64,000 nucleotides of DNA from Mucilaginibacter inviolabilis (GCF_011089895.1 NZ_JAANAT010000001.1:1612001-1676000), one strand, 5' to 3'; shown: positions 35,639 through 45,646, counted from the first letter of the stretch. Notes: generated from the sequence alone by a model not told the origin. A program made the numbers and translations.

Positions 35639-36649
35639 ATGCCACAATCCAAAGATCAGCCTGCCCGCATACGCGTAATTAATGAATGCCTCTCTCAGAA
35701 TGGCACATATTGGACTAAACAAGAACTGCTTGATAAAATGCTGGACATTGATATCGATATTGAAGATCGTACGTTGGAAGCAGATATCACAGACATGCGC
35801 CGATCGACGAAACTTGGCTACCGTGCACCTATAAAATGGTGCAGAGTACATAAAGGCTATCACTACACAGAACGCGATTATTCAATCGACAAACTGCCGC
35901 TTAACAAGGATGATGTCAGGCGCCTGGAATGGGCGGCCACGACCCTATCTCAATATCAGGGCATACCCCTAATGAGAGAATTCACAACCACCATCGATAA
36001 GATCATTCGTGTGGTCAACCGGGTAAAGCGGGGGAATTATGAAACCATACTGGACTTTATAGAGTTCGAAAAAACACCACCAGCCGACGGACTAAAACAT
36101 ATGGATGGGATCATAGAAGCCATCCAGAGCGCCAGGGCCATACAGCTGACCTACCATAGTTTCGATCAGGAAGCGCCTAAAATGGTCACCCTGCACCCGT
36201 ACTTTATCAAAGAATACCGGAACCGCTGGTATGTGATTGGGTACCATCAGGAAGAAAAGATGATCAAAACCTATGCTTACGACCGTATCCTGGAAATTGA
36301 CCAGTCGGCTAGTCTATATATAAAAAACACCACGTTCGACAAAAGCAAATACCTTAGCGATTGCATCGGCATCGGTCTGGGCTCCCGGGAGAAAGAACAT
36401 ATCGTACTTCAGTTTGTACCGCGCAGCGGTAAATATGTTACTACCCAGCCTTTACACCATTCACAAAACGTGATGAAAAACGATAATGAGGCTGTTATCA
36501 TATCGCTGGATGTCATTGTCAATTATGAATTAATCAGCACCATTTTAAGCTACGGTAATTTTGTGCGCGTGATCGAGCCGGCTTCCTTGATTTCCACGAT
36601 TAAAGAAACGGCCCAACTGATCATTGAGCAATATCAACCCGCAACTTGA
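35639..36649 (+). CDS. WYL-domain transcriptional regulator
   Basis: A 336-residue protein. The N-terminal winged-helix part (about residues 8-80: RIRVINECLSQ, DRTLEADITDMR) is of the HTH_11/YafY type. A linker precedes a WYL domain at about 155-235 (AIQSARAIQLTYHSF, HPYFIKEYRNRWYVIGY, AYDRILEI), and a WCX-like C-terminal domain follows. WYL domains sense nucleic acids or nucleotides, and such regulators (BrxR, CapW) often repress defence operons. It is the only regulator gene inside the helicase/nuclease block. Its 3' end overlaps the 3' end of recB by 16 bp in convergent orientation, so antisense interference is possible. Confidence 0.9.
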   Translation: MPQSKDQPARIRVINECLSQNGTYWTKQELLDKMLDIDIDIEDRTLEADITDMRRSTKLGYRAPIKWCRVHKGYHYTERDYSIDKLPLNKDDVRRLEWAATTLSQYQGIPLMREFTTTIDKIIRVVNRVKRGNYETILDFIEFEKTPPADGLKHMDGIIEAIQSARAIQLTYHSFDQEAPKMVTLHPYFIKEYRNRWYVIGYHQEEKMIKTYAYDRILEIDQSASLYIKNTTFDKSKYLSDCIGIGLGSREKEHIVLQFVPRSGKYVTTQPLHHSQNVMKNDNEAVIISLDVIVNYELISTILSYGNFVRVIEPASLISTIKETAQLIIEQYQPAT

Positions 36650-39600
36650 TCGCCGATAAAGATATCTTCGATAGCGCTTATCTCTGCCAAAGACGGCCGG
36701 TAAGTAAACACACCTGTTTCGGTTCCCTTTCTGACGCCCCTTAAAAATAGATAGATAACCCCGCCAAAATGCTTGTCATAGCTGAAATCGGCTAGCCGGA
36801 CACTCAAATATTTCTTCAGGGCCAACGCGTAAAGTAAGTATTGTAAGTGGTAGTGGTATTCATCCATTGCCTGTTTTAGTTCGTCACCGGCATAAGCTTC
36901 GGTCGAGGATCCCAAAAAGTTCGATTTCCAGTCCAGTAAGTAGTATTTGCCGTTCAATTCAAAAAACAAGTCGATCTTGCCGTTCATGATACCTGAATAA
37001 TCACGGTCTTCACCACTGCCCAGGATGCCGAGCTGCCGGTTATTGAAGACACTTACCGGAAAATCGAACTCAAACTCACTGATCCGGGCATTCCGGTTTA
37101 TGCCGGACAAAGCAATGGTTTGCTCATTGACCATTATTGTTGAGCCAATCACATGGTCGAGCAATTGTAAAAGCATTTGGGGGGTAACGACCGTTGACCC
37201 CGGAAAGAACCGGTTCAAACCTGCGTCGATCACCTGCTGCCATCCCTGCCGGTCGCCGAAGTCAATGTTTTCAAATAAATAATGCAGGAAATTGCCTGTT
37301 ATCGCGCCTTTAGGCAGTTGCTTAAAAATAAAGACATCATAGGCAGCCTCCGGCGTGATCATATCCTCCCGCGGAATGTATTCGTGTTTAGCAGTCAAAA
37401 AGGTATAGCTCAGTTTATGCCAGTTGGGTTCTGCCAGCACGAATTGTTTTGCCGTCCGGGGCGGAACAGGCTGCCAGGGCGCTGAAAAGTTTCTGTTGAG
37501 GTCAGGCGCCGGTCCTGTGCCATCTGCAAAAACTATTAAGTCGGACGGGGGCGGCGCATCTTTCAAGGCTTTGAAAAAATCGTTTAAGCTGGAATTGTTA
37601 TATCGCCAGTCAGTATTTTTCACCAGGTAACATTGGTATACGGCGCGGGTGATGGCCACATAGAGCAGGCGTTTGTTTTCCTGCTCTTGCTGCGCGCGGT
37701 AAGCAGCCAGCTGGTCACTGGAAAGCTGGGATTGGTGCATGAATAGATACTCCGCGCTATCATGGTCCCGAAAACTGCAGAAAACAAAATCGTCTTTAAA
37801 CTTGAAGTCCAGGTAAGGCGCAAAAACAATGGGATATTCCAGGCCCTTGCTTTTGTGGATCGTGACGATTTTTACCGATTCTTCATCACTTTCTATACGC
37901 TGCTGGTATTCATCGCCACCAACATCCATTCCATCGACCGCCTTTTGCAGCCAGTTGATCAGCTCGATATTGGCCAATTGTTTTCCGGTTTGGACTTTGT
38001 GGAGCAGTTCAGTCAACTGCACCAGGTTGGTTAGGACCCGCTCGCCGCCTTCATGTTTCTGACTCAATAAACGTTTCCTGACCTGGTGTTCGGCAAAAAA
38101 GCCGGTCAAGGCGACGTAGATGCCTGCATTCGCCCATAACTCACCGTATTGTTTAAACTGTTCTAGTGTTTGTTCCTCATTCAGTTTTAATAAAGCGTCG
38201 CGGCCGAGGCCGGCTATGGGCGTTAGTAAAGCTTTATTGATCGTACTGCGGCCTGGCGTTTCAAATGCGGTAAGCAGGGCCAGTATAGAAACGGCTTCCG
38301 GCGTATTTAATATCCTGGCATCATCGATCGTCACTGCCGGTATTCCTAACCTGCCGAGGGCGGCCTTGACATCTGCGCCCTCATACCGGCTTCTAACCAG
38401 TACGCCTATGGCGGCTGGTGTGACCGGTTGCTTTTTGTCTTTTTTGACCAGCACGGCGGTGGGGTCGTTCAGCAATTGATGGATCGCCTGGGCGGTCATA
38501 TTCGCGGCCGTCGGTTTGTTCGGTGCCTGGTAGACCGACATCGGAACTTGTAGCTCGTCATTCCGGTAAAGGCCCATATTTTGCAGGCCGTCCGGCGCTT
38601 CTACAGGGACATACTTAATGCCATTCTCCCCAGTTCCGAAGCTAAACGTGTCAAAATCCTGTACAGGTTCGAAGAAATTGTTCATTGCGGCGATCAGTGT
38701 CGGGCTTGAACGGAAATTGGTATTCATTTCATATTTAGCGCTCACGTTTTCTGCAGCCTGCAGGTAGGTAAATATATCCGCTTTTCTGAATGAATAGATC
38801 GATTGCTTGGGGTCGCCGATATAAAACAGTATGGTTTCGTCACCGAAAAAGTATTCAAATAACTCGTACTGCAATTTATCGGTGTCCTGGAATTCATCGA
38901 TAAAAACCGCCTTGAACTTATTTTGCATCAAGGCTTTAAGCGCCCCGTTCTTATCTGCCATGCCGGCCCGGTGCAGTTTGTTGATCAAATCATCGAATAG
39001 CAGGATGCTATGCTGGGACTTATAGGTATCGATCTGCTCAACCGCCACCTCGATAGCCATACAGATCAAACGGTCGATCAAATTCCAGATGAGCTGACCG
39101 GGACGTTTTCTCAACAAAGCCAATGCATCGATGCGCCCGAGTAAATCGGCATAATTATCGGTGATATAGCCTGAACCACGTTTTTTTACCAACGCTTCGA
39201 TGAATGCCGGTGGATCGACCAGTAAGTGTTGCAGGTGTTTTCTCGCATTTGTATTGGCTTGTGTCCGGGCATGCATAGCTGTATCGGTCGTTACCGATTC
39301 GAACAGCGCGGTTTCCGCTTCCGCGGCCGCGGCATGGGCTTCCGCCAGCGAAATTTCCAGCGCCGCTTTGTCATCGCCACTTAAACTATAATGCGTACCC
39401 TGCACATAATTCACATAACGCTGCCCTGCCATATACCCTTTGATGGCATCCGCGAGCCACTTCCGGCTAAATCCTTGTAACAGCAGCTCTTTAAGCAAAA
39501 CGGCCGTCAGCGTCGTTATTTTTTCACGCCAGAACTTATTGACTTCTTCCTCCACTAACAAAGATGGGGCTTCCAAAAGTTCGCAATCGAACAGCTGGCC

Positions 39601-40008
39601 GGTTTCAAAAGCGAACTCGTTCAGCGATTGCTGGCAAAAACTATGGATCGTCATCACCGCGGTCTCGTCCAGCAAAAGAGTGGCCCTGCGCAGCAGCTCA
39701 CGAATAGCTGCTTCATCAGCCTGACCGATCGCTTCCTGTACAATCGAAGCGATCAGCGGGTCTGCGATCTGTTCCCCTTTCGCAGCCTGGTAAGCCAGGC
39801 GAACGAACAAACGGATCCGTTCCTCCAGCTCGGCCACAGCAGCCTTGGTATAGGTTACCATCAATATCTGTTTGACTTCCAGTCCCTTTTGCAGGAGTAA
39901 ACGAAGCATTAATAAAGCAATGGAATAGGTCTTACCCGTTCCGGCGCTGGCTTCGATCAGGTTACTGCCTGTTAAGGGCACATTTTTTACATCAAATTTC
40001 TCTGCCAT
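36634..40008 (-). CDS. recB: RecB: exodeoxyribonuclease V beta subunit
   Basis: 1124 residues from the ATG at 40008 (MAEKFDVKN), two bases after the recC stop; a longer frame to 40080 would run into recC. UvrD-type helicase motifs: Walker A EASAGTGKTYSIALL near the N-terminus, TYTKAAVAELEERI, IDEFQDTDKLQ, IGDPKQSIYSFR, MNTNFRSS, VTIHKSKGLEYPIVF and RLLYVAITRA. The C-terminus is a RecB-family PD-(D/E)XK nuclease with GKIDLFFELNGKYYLLDWKS and a following QLLYALALKKYL. RecB gives the 3'-5' helicase and the nuclease of RecBCD, which degrades foreign linear DNA and starts double-strand-break repair. The gene is last in the recD-recC-recB operon. Confidence 0.95.
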   Translation of the reverse strand: MAEKFDVKNVPLTGSNLIEASAGTGKTYSIALLMLRLLLQKGLEVKQILMVTYTKAAVAELEERIRLFVRLAYQAAKGEQIADPLIASIVQEAIGQADEAAIRELLRRATLLLDETAVMTIHSFCQQSLNEFAFETGQLFDCELLEAPSLLVEEEVNKFWREKITTLTAVLLKELLLQGFSRKWLADAIKGYMAGQRYVNYVQGTHYSLSGDDKAALEISLAEAHAAAAEAETALFESVTTDTAMHARTQANTNARKHLQHLLVDPPAFIEALVKKRGSGYITDNYADLLGRIDALALLRKRPGQLIWNLIDRLICMAIEVAVEQIDTYKSQHSILLFDDLINKLHRAGMADKNGALKALMQNKFKAVFIDEFQDTDKLQYELFEYFFGDETILFYIGDPKQSIYSFRKADIFTYLQAAENVSAKYEMNTNFRSSPTLIAAMNNFFEPVQDFDTFSFGTGENGIKYVPVEAPDGLQNMGLYRNDELQVPMSVYQAPNKPTAANMTAQAIHQLLNDPTAVLVKKDKKQPVTPAAIGVLVRSRYEGADVKAALGRLGIPAVTIDDARILNTPEAVSILALLTAFETPGRSTINKALLTPIAGLGRDALLKLNEEQTLEQFKQYGELWANAGIYVALTGFFAEHQVRKRLLSQKHEGGERVLTNLVQLTELLHKVQTGKQLANIELINWLQKAVDGMDVGGDEYQQRIESDEESVKIVTIHKSKGLEYPIVFAPYLDFKFKDDFVFCSFRDHDSAEYLFMHQSQLSSDQLAAYRAQQEQENKRLLYVAITRAVYQCYLVKNTDWRYNNSSLNDFFKALKDAPPPSDLIVFADGTGPAPDLNRNFSAPWQPVPPRTAKQFVLAEPNWHKLSYTFLTAKHEYIPREDMITPEAAYDVFIFKQLPKGAITGNFLHYLFENIDFGDRQGWQQVIDAGLNRFFPGSTVVTPQMLLQLLDHVIGSTIMVNEQTIALSGINRNARISEFEFDFPVSVFNNRQLGILGSGEDRDYSGIMNGKIDLFFELNGKYYLLDWKSNFLGSSTEAYAGDELKQAMDEYHYHLQYLLYALALKKYLSVRLADFSYDKHFGGVIYLFLRGVRKGTETGVFTYRPSLAEISAIEDIFIGDQVAG

Positions 40009-40010
40009 TT

Positions 40011-43000
40011 TTATATGCTTTGAAAAGAATCGGGTACAGGACCGTAAATGAGGTTGATATTTGCCGTTAGTTGCTGACAAGTGCCGGGCGAATCAAAAAA
40101 ACCGCCGTCATATTCCATTATCAAGTATTCATCATGGATAAATGCCGACTGACCGCCATAAATGGCCCGGTCTAAAAAAGCATCAAATCCGGCATCATCC
40201 AAACCGGCGATCGTGTCCCTTTTATTCAAAAATTCGGTTGCAAAAAGGTACGGTTGCTGATGGCCTGAGATGAATGGCACCAGCAACTCTTCCAAACGGC
40301 CCTTCGCCTCATCCACAGTTAAAAGGTTTGCCCGAAGCACACTTACCTCGGCAGTAACGCCGGAGATAAAATACGTTTCCAGGCCGAGGCCTGCCGCTGT
40401 TGCCAGTAAGTGCCGGAGGTAGCAGTCTAAGCGGTGTTTCTCTTCTTTCTTGGAAAAGCAGGTCACCAATTGTTTATTGCCATAGACCTGGGTCAATGAC
40501 CCGCTAATGGTCGTTTCAGCTAAGTCGATCCGGACCGGAGCGTTTCTGGCAGGTCCTTCCAGCATGCACTCGGCTAAAAGGGCCAGCACCGGCGCAACCT
40601 GTTCGGCGGAAGCCTCGATGGCCAGTTCTGCCATGGTGTTCAAAGGCAGCTGGCCGGTCTTGACTTCTTTCTGCCGAAAGGCCGGCCATTCCTCCTGCGG
40701 GATCAGTACCAACGCCTGTTTTAACGCCCACTGCTGCAAATGGTCAAGCTCGAAAAGTTCTGTCTCCGGCAATAAGACACTGTCGTCGCCATAATAAACA
40801 CCTAATATCTTATTGTAATAATATTTGACCGGGTATTTATAAAAAGACAATAACTGCTGAACTGCTACCGAGGCAAAATCGATGTCGGGAGCTGCGGCCT
40901 GCTCATTATAGCTAAAGCCTTTGGGATTATCGATCGCTTCGCCAAAATAGCTGACCAGGCCGCTGTCGGGGTCGGCATATAAATGACTGAAACTATGCAG
41001 CGGGTGCAGGCGGGTCAGGCGGTTTGCGCCCGTCGGCGACGGTTCGGCTAAGCCGCTGCCCACATAATCGACCAGCTCATCCACCAGCGCGGAAGGTGGT
41101 ATAAGCGAATTGTCTTTTTGACTGCGCCCGATATAACTGATGTACAGCCGGTCCCTGGCTGATAAGACCGTCTCCAGGAACAAGTGCCGGTCATTTTCCT
41201 TAATGTTGCGGTCGCCGCGGCGGCGCTGCTTTTCGATAAGGTTAAAGCTGAGCGGTAGTTCTTTACGCGGAAATTTATCGAAGTTAAGCCCGAGTAGCGC
41301 AACAACCTTGAAAGGGATACTGCGCATGGGGATGAGCGAACAAAAAGTAATCCCCCCGGACATAAAGGCGCCGGCGCGTGATTCGCCGGACAACAGCTGA
41401 ACAAAGTTCTTTCGGAATACGGTGAAGCTCACGGGTTCCTGCATGATGCCCGCGACAAGGTTAAGCCGCTCGAGCTGATCGTTGAAAAGGTCAAATTCGG
41501 GATTTTCCTCGCCGTCCGGCTCATACATCAGGCCGGTCACTACCTCCCGCAGGTACTGGCACCAGTCGCTCAGCGGACGCGGGCGGCTTTGTTCGGTCAC
41601 CATAGAAATGAGCACCCGCACGAAATGACTAAAGCGTATCAATTCAAACGCCTGCGCCCCTTCTACGATATCAAGCGGGTAAAACCCTGTCTCGTTGAGC
41701 ATGTATTCATCTTCGCTGCGCATGCAAATACCATAAATGATCCGGTTCAAGCCATTGAGCCAGCTCAGGGTATAAGAATCATCGCTCGTTTCGCCCCGGA
41801 TACCAAAGCGGATATTGGCGGCCCGGACCACATTACGGACCAGTTCCGTATCATGTATACGGAAACGTTCCTTGACATAAGCCAGTTCGAGTATTTGCAG
41901 GACGTTCTCCGCTTTAAAATTATCTTCCCGGAGTTCCATGATCAATTGTAGGGTACTGAAAAAGCCGTCGACGGCCTGGTAGCTTTCGTCAGCAATGGTG
42001 TAGGGAAAGCGGTAAGGCGCCGATCCGAAAATGGCTTTGATGTAGGGCGCATAGGCGTCGATATCGGTTACCATGACGACAATATCCCGGGGCGAATAAA
42101 GTTCGGCAGCCTGATCGACCAAGCCGACCAGGTAATTATACAGTACTTCCACTTCCCTCGCCGGTGTATAACAAGCGTTGATACTGACGGTCTGGTCTTT
42201 CAGGTCATCCGGACTAAAAACCTGGCGGTCTTGTTCCATTGCATTATTAAAAATATCAAATTGGATTTTGCCCAGCAAGGTGCTGGGTTCGGGTGGTGCC
42301 ACGCCGATAGCCTCGAACTGGTTCAGGAACTCCTCGTGCTTAAAAAACAACCCGAAAGTATCCTGGAGTACACGCCCCCAACTGGTTAATAACTGGTTAC
42401 CCAGGATGGGCGGCGCGTAATTGTTCCTTGCCCCGCCTTGCCTGCTCAACCACCGGGCAATTTGCGCCTCGCTGCGGTCTTCATACCAGTAAGCGTCCGG
42501 TGAAGGGTTCAATAAATAAAAACTGACATCGATATGCTCACTCAGCTGGTAAAAAAAGTCAATATGGTAAGCCGTTAAAATAGACAAGCCAAAAAGATGA
42601 ACGCCCAATACCCGTTCAGTCAGTTGCCTGGTACGGTCCGGCTGTTGAAGGCTGCGTCGTATTTCCTGTAAAATAATGGTTTTATCTGGCATCGCCGTAC
42701 CCAGCTTTTCCCGGCTCGCGTTCCACAACCAGCATTGCCAGTCGGCATCCTTCGCTGCTGTATCCGCATTGTTCCAGCTTTCAATCATCTCCGGCCGGTA
42801 GATCTGGTACTGGTCGAACAAGTCCGCAACTTTGGTCGCCAGGCCCAGGCGTTTCAGTTCGTCGCCTCCTGGATAGTAGCTGGCAATAAAAAGGAACTTC
42901 CCCGTAAAGTCAGCACGGTTCAATAAGTCGAAGATCACCCATTGCAGGTGGTCGGCCGATAATACCTGGTTTTTTTGTCCCCCAAGCTTAAAATAAACCT

Positions 43001-43211
43001 GGTAGATCATATCATTCGGCTTCAAAAACCGAAGGTTAGCGCTGATGCCGTTCAGTTCGGCTGTCTTCATTTTCAGCCAGTTGTTCATACCGGTGGTTTG
43101 GGTGACCAGGTATTGCGGCAGGAAAACGCTGCCTTGCTCGGCTTTGAGGTTTTTAGCCAGCTCAGCAGCCAAAGCCGAAAGAGAATTGGATACTTTAAAT
43201 TGTAAGGCCAT
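40011..43211 (-). CDS. recC: RecC: exodeoxyribonuclease V gamma subunit
   Basis: 1066 residues from the ATG at 43211 (MALQFKVSNSLSALA), overlapping the end of recD by 17 bp; an upstream in-frame start would only lengthen that overlap. The opening, with VFLPQYLVTQTTGMNNWLKM, is the RecC signature. The inactive helicase-like domains follow (HLQWVIFDLL, IVVMVTDIDAYAPYI, RMRSIPFKVVALLGLN-like region at about 640) and then the C-terminal pin region (YPVKYYYNKILGVYYG). RecC holds the complex together, splits the duplex and recognises Chi. Length is close to the enteric protein, which argues for an intact complex. Confidence 0.94.
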   Translation of the reverse strand: MALQFKVSNSLSALAAELAKNLKAEQGSVFLPQYLVTQTTGMNNWLKMKTAELNGISANLRFLKPNDMIYQVYFKLGGQKNQVLSADHLQWVIFDLLNRADFTGKFLFIASYYPGGDELKRLGLATKVADLFDQYQIYRPEMIESWNNADTAAKDADWQCWLWNASREKLGTAMPDKTIILQEIRRSLQQPDRTRQLTERVLGVHLFGLSILTAYHIDFFYQLSEHIDVSFYLLNPSPDAYWYEDRSEAQIARWLSRQGGARNNYAPPILGNQLLTSWGRVLQDTFGLFFKHEEFLNQFEAIGVAPPEPSTLLGKIQFDIFNNAMEQDRQVFSPDDLKDQTVSINACYTPAREVEVLYNYLVGLVDQAAELYSPRDIVVMVTDIDAYAPYIKAIFGSAPYRFPYTIADESYQAVDGFFSTLQLIMELREDNFKAENVLQILELAYVKERFRIHDTELVRNVVRAANIRFGIRGETSDDSYTLSWLNGLNRIIYGICMRSEDEYMLNETGFYPLDIVEGAQAFELIRFSHFVRVLISMVTEQSRPRPLSDWCQYLREVVTGLMYEPDGEENPEFDLFNDQLERLNLVAGIMQEPVSFTVFRKNFVQLLSGESRAGAFMSGGITFCSLIPMRSIPFKVVALLGLNFDKFPRKELPLSFNLIEKQRRRGDRNIKENDRHLFLETVLSARDRLYISYIGRSQKDNSLIPPSALVDELVDYVGSGLAEPSPTGANRLTRLHPLHSFSHLYADPDSGLVSYFGEAIDNPKGFSYNEQAAAPDIDFASVAVQQLLSFYKYPVKYYYNKILGVYYGDDSVLLPETELFELDHLQQWALKQALVLIPQEEWPAFRQKEVKTGQLPLNTMAELAIEASAEQVAPVLALLAECMLEGPARNAPVRIDLAETTISGSLTQVYGNKQLVTCFSKKEEKHRLDCYLRHLLATAAGLGLETYFISGVTAEVSVLRANLLTVDEAKGRLEELLVPFISGHQQPYLFATEFLNKRDTIAGLDDAGFDAFLDRAIYGGQSAFIHDEYLIMEYDGGFFDSPGTCQQLTANINLIYGPVPDSFQSI

Positions 43212-44913
43212 AAACGGAACTGCGGGATAAGGTTTCTTCAAAACGGGCTGCCAGTCCGGAAATACGTGCTACCGAAGTGGAGGCAATTTGCTGGATTTGA
43301 GGTTTGGAGCCCTGGATGGTAACGGTTTGTTTTGCCCGGGTGACCGCTGTATACAGCAGCTCACGCGTCATGAGGCTTTCATTGGCGCTTTTCGGCAGCA
43401 TAACGAACACCTCCTCGTATTCAGAGCCCTGGCTTTTGTGAACGGTCATGGCGAACACCGTTTCCGTTTCGGGCAAATAAGCGGGCCATAAGCCCCGGAG
43501 TTCACCATCCGTTGTTTCAAACCAGGCTTTGAGCGCGCCGGTTTCATCTGGCCGAATCAAGCCCGTATCGCCGTTGAATAAATCCAGTTCATAATAATTA
43601 GCGGTGATCATGACCGGGCGGTTAATATAATAAGCCGCCGAAGGATTGATCAGCTGTTTTTTTCGCAAATATTCCTCCACTCTCCTGTTCACGCGGTTGA
43701 CACCTTGCTCACCTCCTTTGACCGGGCAAAGAATGCGCAGCGCATTGAATTTGCGAAGCGCGGTAAGCGTGTCCGGCTCTTGAATATAAGCCTGATAAGC
43801 ACTGACAAATTTCTCGAAAGTGGCTTCATCATACTGGTCGTCTACGATGACGTGCGGATCAGTACCTGCGCTCATCATTTGGTCCATCACAGCCGTGTTA
43901 TTCGTAATCAGCGCTTTGCTGAATTTGCCGATGCCCTTATCGGCGCTGAAACGCCGGCTTATTTGCAGCTCGACAACATGACCAGATAAGGCGGATTGTT
44001 GTTCCGAAACGGATACAGCTGCCGGGCCCCAATGCGCGAAAAAGCCGGCGCTGTCCCGATCAAAATGGTTGACCGTATGCGGCATTTTGCAAAGGTCACC
44101 CAAAAGACTGCCTGCCTCTACTGAGGCCAGCTGGTCTTTATCACCAAGCAGGATCAGCCGGGTATCCTTTCCCACGGCATCCAGCAGTTTCGCAAACAGC
44201 GCTGCGTCGATCATGGAAGCTTCGTCGACAATAACGACATCATAAGGTAAAGGGGAAGCGGCATTATGCTTGAAATGGGGAGCACCGGGTACATATTGGA
44301 GTAAACGATGCAGGGTCTTCGGCACGATTGGTTCAGGGGTTATCAAGCCCGCTTTACGCAGCGATTCGCCCATGCGCATGGCAGCTTTTCCGGTTGGGGC
44401 GGCGAGTGCAACCTTCGTTTCAGGTGCCAGTTTATATAGTATAGCCAGAAGTTTGGCGACGGTCGTGGTTTTGCCGGTGCCGGGGCCGCCGGTGATGATG
44501 GTAAAATTGTTCAGCAACGCGCTCAATGCTGCAACCAGTTGCCAGTCGGTGTGGTTGCCGTCGTCGCCAGGGAACTGTTGTAAAATAAATTCCGTTTCAT
44601 CAAGCAATTGCGCAGCACGATCGGCGAACAAATCGCTTTCCGCTGTTTTAAAAGCCAGGATGCGGTCGCGGATCAAGGTTTCATAAGTAAAATAGCGCTG
44701 GAGATAAAGCTTGTCCTTGTGTAAGATAAAAGGCTGCATTTCATCAGCGGTTCCGACTAAAGATAGCGTCGCCAAAGGTTTGCTGTCACTAAGTTCTATA
44801 CAGATATGACCCTCACTTAATTTTTTTGAAACTTCATAAGCATAAGGATATAATTGAGCGTCGTTAAAAAAACCGGCGAATTGTTGATGAACATCGTTGG
44901 TGGTTTGCAGCAT
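43195..44913 (-). CDS. recD: RecD: exodeoxyribonuclease V alpha subunit
   Basis: A 572-residue SF1B helicase of normal RecD length. Walker A is ITGGPGTGKTTTVAKLL, motif Ia is ALAAPTGKAAMRM, motif II is VIVDEASMID, motif III is LILLGDKDQLASVEAGSLLGD, and near the end are TVHKSQGSEYEEV and ELLYTAVTRAK. RecD is the 5'-3' helicase of RecBCD. It is the first gene of the operon and overlaps the following recC by 17 bp. Many Bacteroidota carry AddAB instead of RecBCD. About 330 bp without genes lie upstream before the recombinase repeat and presumably contain its promoter. Confidence 0.94.
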   Translation of the reverse strand: MLQTTNDVHQQFAGFFNDAQLYPYAYEVSKKLSEGHICIELSDSKPLATLSLVGTADEMQPFILHKDKLYLQRYFTYETLIRDRILAFKTAESDLFADRAAQLLDETEFILQQFPGDDGNHTDWQLVAALSALLNNFTIITGGPGTGKTTTVAKLLAILYKLAPETKVALAAPTGKAAMRMGESLRKAGLITPEPIVPKTLHRLLQYVPGAPHFKHNAASPLPYDVVIVDEASMIDAALFAKLLDAVGKDTRLILLGDKDQLASVEAGSLLGDLCKMPHTVNHFDRDSAGFFAHWGPAAVSVSEQQSALSGHVVELQISRRFSADKGIGKFSKALITNNTAVMDQMMSAGTDPHVIVDDQYDEATFEKFVSAYQAYIQEPDTLTALRKFNALRILCPVKGGEQGVNRVNRRVEEYLRKKQLINPSAAYYINRPVMITANYYELDLFNGDTGLIRPDETGALKAWFETTDGELRGLWPAYLPETETVFAMTVHKSQGSEYEEVFVMLPKSANESLMTRELLYTAVTRAKQTVTIQGSKPQIQQIASTSVARISGLAARFEETLSRSSVYGLTI

Positions 44914-45247
44914 TTGGAAAGGCTTAAAGGTTTGCGAGTTTAAATATCAACATATCTGCCGCCAAACGCAAACAAAAACTTGATTTTATACAATTTGATT
45001 TAAATCAATTACCTCCTACGCTTTATGATTTTTAACTAGGTTATGGCCAACAAGCAACTTTGTATTCATATATATCGTGTAGGCATTTTCTGAAAGTTAA
45101 AAGTGCGTAAAAATCTTGATAAATATCTGCAAATCAGTTTCTTATTAAAGTGCAGGATCCCGAACCTTTTAACAAAATTGTTCAACAAAGTAAAGCGCTG
45201 AAAAAATTGAAAAATTTTTGAAAAACATATAAATTAGCTATATTTGG
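44914..45247. other. AT-rich gap upstream of recD
   Basis: About 330 bp, markedly AT-rich, between recD and the right direct repeat. It should hold the recDCB promoter, but no clean TAnnTTTG element at a sensible distance was found on the minus strand. No gene, RNA or hairpin was recognised. Confidence 0.5.
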
Positions 45248-45362
45248 CTTAACAATTAGAGTAAACTTGCTATTTGCGTCATTCGTAGAGTAAGGAACTT
45301 TTTAAAATGTAAATTACTGATAATAAGCACATAAGAGCTATGGTTCTGAACCCTAGCTCTCC
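45248..45362 (+). repeat. Right copy of the diverged direct repeat (serine recombinase 3' end)
   Basis: The counterpart of 13626-13740, with 45 of the first 48 bases identical and weaker similarity beyond. On the minus strand it codes the last residues of the recombinase fragment (ending LLYE) and then a shared untranslated flank. Same orientation as the left copy. Confidence 0.75.
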
Positions 45363-45617
45363 GCAAGAGGAGATTTCTTCAAAACCATCATAGGGCTGTT
45401 CATCAATGAGCAGCCCTAATTGTTTTAATCTCAGCCTGTTATGCACAAACTCCGGGTGCAGTAAAGGTGTTCTAAACGTCCCTTCTTTAAACGTGAGACC
45501 TTGTTTGAACACCTCCTTTAAGATAGCGTGCTGCTGGTTGAGGGTAGCTTCCTCAAAAATGTGCGGTAAATTGAGCAAATAAGGTAAAACAAGCAGTTCC
45601 TGTATCGGGAAATCCAT
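45279..45617 (-). pseudogene. C-terminal fragment of a large serine recombinase
   Basis: About 112 codons without a catalytic domain. FPIQELLVLPYLLNLP, NQQHAILKEVFKQGLTF and FRTPLLHPEFVHN are the characteristic end of Bacteroidota serine recombinases (the part after the zinc-ribbon and coiled-coil region). The N-terminal resolvase domain with the active serine is missing. About 30 bp upstream the sequence switches to an RHS core fragment, so the recombinase gene is joined to RHS DNA by a recombination event. It is a remnant of a mobile element. Confidence 0.65.
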
Positions 45618-45646
45618 TTGGATTAGAATAATCGACCGCGCCCAAC

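Noticed and set aside
40009-40080. An upstream start for recB inside recC
   Set aside because: MAEKFDVKN at 40008 is two bases after the recC stop and gives the family N-terminus; the extension has no similarity to RecB.
45390-45420. A 7-bp hairpin in the recombinase fragment
   Set aside because: It lies in coding sequence (GLLIDEQP region) and is explained by codon content.
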